From: Streblospio benedicti
Lineage: Eukaryota; Annelida; Polychaeta; Spionida; Spionidae
Direction: 5' to 3'
DNA length: 64,000 nt
NCBI GenBank assembly: GCA_019095985.1
Contig: CM032662.1
Coordinates: 37,504,435-37,568,434 of the forward strand
The translations under genes were made by a program, and so were the position numbers. The first letter of the stretch is position 1, and every line of letters begins with the position of its first letter. This document shows positions 62,941 to 64,000 of the stretch, piece after piece. The notes under the pieces were generated by a model. The model was not told the DNA's origin, ran no database searches, and saw only the letters and a program-made list of their open reading frames with translations.

Positions 62941-62973
62941 GGCATTCCCCATGAACCTGTATGGGGGAATCCC
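62941..62973. repeat. Inverted repeat around ATTCCCCAT / ATGGGGGAAT
   Basis: GGCATTCCCCAT and ATGGGGGAATCCC face each other across about 9 bases, giving a hairpin with one bulged G. The right arm also reads as a kappaB-type site. Confidence 0.6.
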
Positions 62974-64000
62974 TGAACCGAGGGCTGCTGCCGCCGCCAG
63001 ATTTTCTTTATCCCCGACGGCCGAGGTGCCATAAGCCCGTTAGATTAGCATTAGGAGGATTTGCCTTCCCATCGCAGCTTGTTAGCCTTGCCGAGTCCAT
63101 CAAAGCTTTGCATTGGCCGTGCCAAATTCGCCAGTAATGGTGTTTTCATATAGCTCCTAACGGGCGACTTGATCATTTGTCCCCAGCAGGAGCTCCGTCC
63201 CCCAGTGAAGAAAAGAGTACATTGCCGGGGCAATGGTCCTGGATGCAGTATAAATCACTGCTCATACCACGCACTGGAGGGAGCAGCATTTATGTGTGTT
63301 TTCTGAGTTCTTGCCCAATGCAGCACAGCCGTATAGCCGCCGCCACACAATGTTGCGTGCAAAGCTGTTGCCCCAAGGACCGAGGATTGGCCCTGCTTGG
63401 CATGTTCGCCACTTGTACAATAAATGCAATATCTAACTTGGCAAATCACTCCTACAGGGCCAACGTCGTCGTAACAACAACGTGAATAGGTAATCGCAGT
63501 TGTGTGTGGCAGCCATGTTTTTTTTCTTCACTTCTTGTTATTGCCTGTTATGATGAAACAAGCTTGAGTTTGAGAATATAATGTTGTATAAAAATCAAAT
63601 GCCATTATCGCTTTCTTCACTTTCGCAAAACATCGCTGGGAAAATACATTTGATGTTATGATGCAGAAAAGAAGATACGATAGCCGGCCCCTGTAAAGTG
63701 CAACAGCCAGGAATTCAGTGTAGCGGATCCGTATCCTGTGGAGCGTGCCCAGCAGTAAATATCGTCTGCTATCAGTGCGTCGGCCTCCATCTTGGCTGAG
63801 CCTGGATCCAGCCACAGAAAAATGCCCTTCGTCTCACTTTTATACACCGCTGATATTTACCGAATTATGGCGCTAAAATTAGTTGCTTTATGAATATCTG
63901 CCGAGTGGTATGTAGCCGCAAACCAGGCAAATGGCACATTTATTCCCGACGCCGACGCCACCGTTAAAATGTCAAGTATGTTGTTTTGATTCCCACAGCC

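Larger units (their letters stand above)
59043..64000 (+). other. 5' part of the intron that interrupts the homeodomain
   Basis: It begins with a strong GTAAGT donor that splits the homeodomain before the TALE loop and runs off the window. It holds a read-through open frame and two AATAAA signals (59.0-59.4 kb); a visibly GC- and CpG-rich block (about 60.3-61.3 kb) with overlapping long open frames and a CTCF-like plus a YY1-like site; unique sequence to 62.1 kb; one MITE copy (62140-62402); a GTG run; and an inverted repeat around GGGGAATCCC (62941-62973). The His-Pro-Tyr-Pro exon was not found. The final bases (cccacagcc) look like an acceptor, but the two following bases cannot start a His codon. 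Confidence 0.8.

Noticed and set aside
63177-63233. Peptide PSPSEEK near a CAG, resembling the YPSEEQKK of the TALE homeodomain
   Set aside because: Only PSEE matches; the sequence before and after diverges completely.
63990-64000. Possible acceptor of the next homeodomain exon (cccacag|cc) at the window end
   Set aside because: Exon B ends in phase 0 and the next residues should be His-Pro-Tyr-Pro (CAY CCN). The two visible bases are CC, so this is not that exon.
1-64000. CRISPR arrays, rRNA, tRNA, bacterial operons, known microRNAs (let-7, miR-10, miR-124, miR-8 and miR-9 mature sequences)
   Set aside because: No matching repeats, conserved RNA cores or mature sequences were seen by eye. 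A covariance-model scan could still find a tRNA or small RNA that I missed.

Overview
The window looks like a piece of one large animal gene. It is animal (metazoan) DNA holding two recognisable coding exons of a Meis/homothorax-type TALE homeobox gene on the + strand, separated by about 38 kb. Exon A (20570-20753) encodes the serine/threonine/glycine-rich linker with the family signature STRS..TPGP. Exon B (58903-59042) encodes the IGSGEGT segment, the basic KRQKKR arm and helix 1 of the homeodomain ([20 protein letters not shown]). Both have canonical splice sites, and their phases fit: A ends in phase 1, and B completes a split Asp codon. Exon B ends in phase 0 just before the TALE loop, whose exon must lie beyond 64000. 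The Meis_PKNOX N-terminal domain was not found and presumably lies upstream of position 1. The IGSGEGT motif and the RPPS start of exon A match what I recall of Drosophila Homothorax, while STRS..TPGP is closer to vertebrate Meis. This suggests a protostome, perhaps a lophotrochozoan, but the species cannot be fixed from the sequence.

Everything else reads as intron: the end of one intron (1-20569), the whole of a second (20754-58902) and the start of a third (59043-64000). The main repeat is one ancient, very diverged family of short non-autonomous DNA transposons (MITE-like, full copies about 165-180 bp, termini CAGTRGAACCTC and its inverse). I count about 20 copies, crowded between 17 and 40 kb and almost absent from 40.2-62.1 kb. 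There are also several diverged local tandem duplications (3.1-3.5, 9.8-10.1, 33.5-33.7 and 53.9-54.2 kb), two dispersed short repeats and a few microsatellites.

The repeat-poor half has individual sites that match developmental regulators. These include a perfect PBX-MEIS composite site (44478), a regularly spaced array of NK2-type sites (53.75-54.17 kb), a CTCF-like site next to a YY1-like site (60.5 kb) and Hox-PBX sites. A 10-mer, GAGCCCCCAT, recurs far more often than chance would predict. Candidate alternative or cryptic exons are listed at low confidence, among them a read-through 3' end after exon A that would give a homeodomain-less protein. No tRNA, rRNA, CRISPR or prokaryotic gene structure was seen, and nearly all other open frames look like chance.
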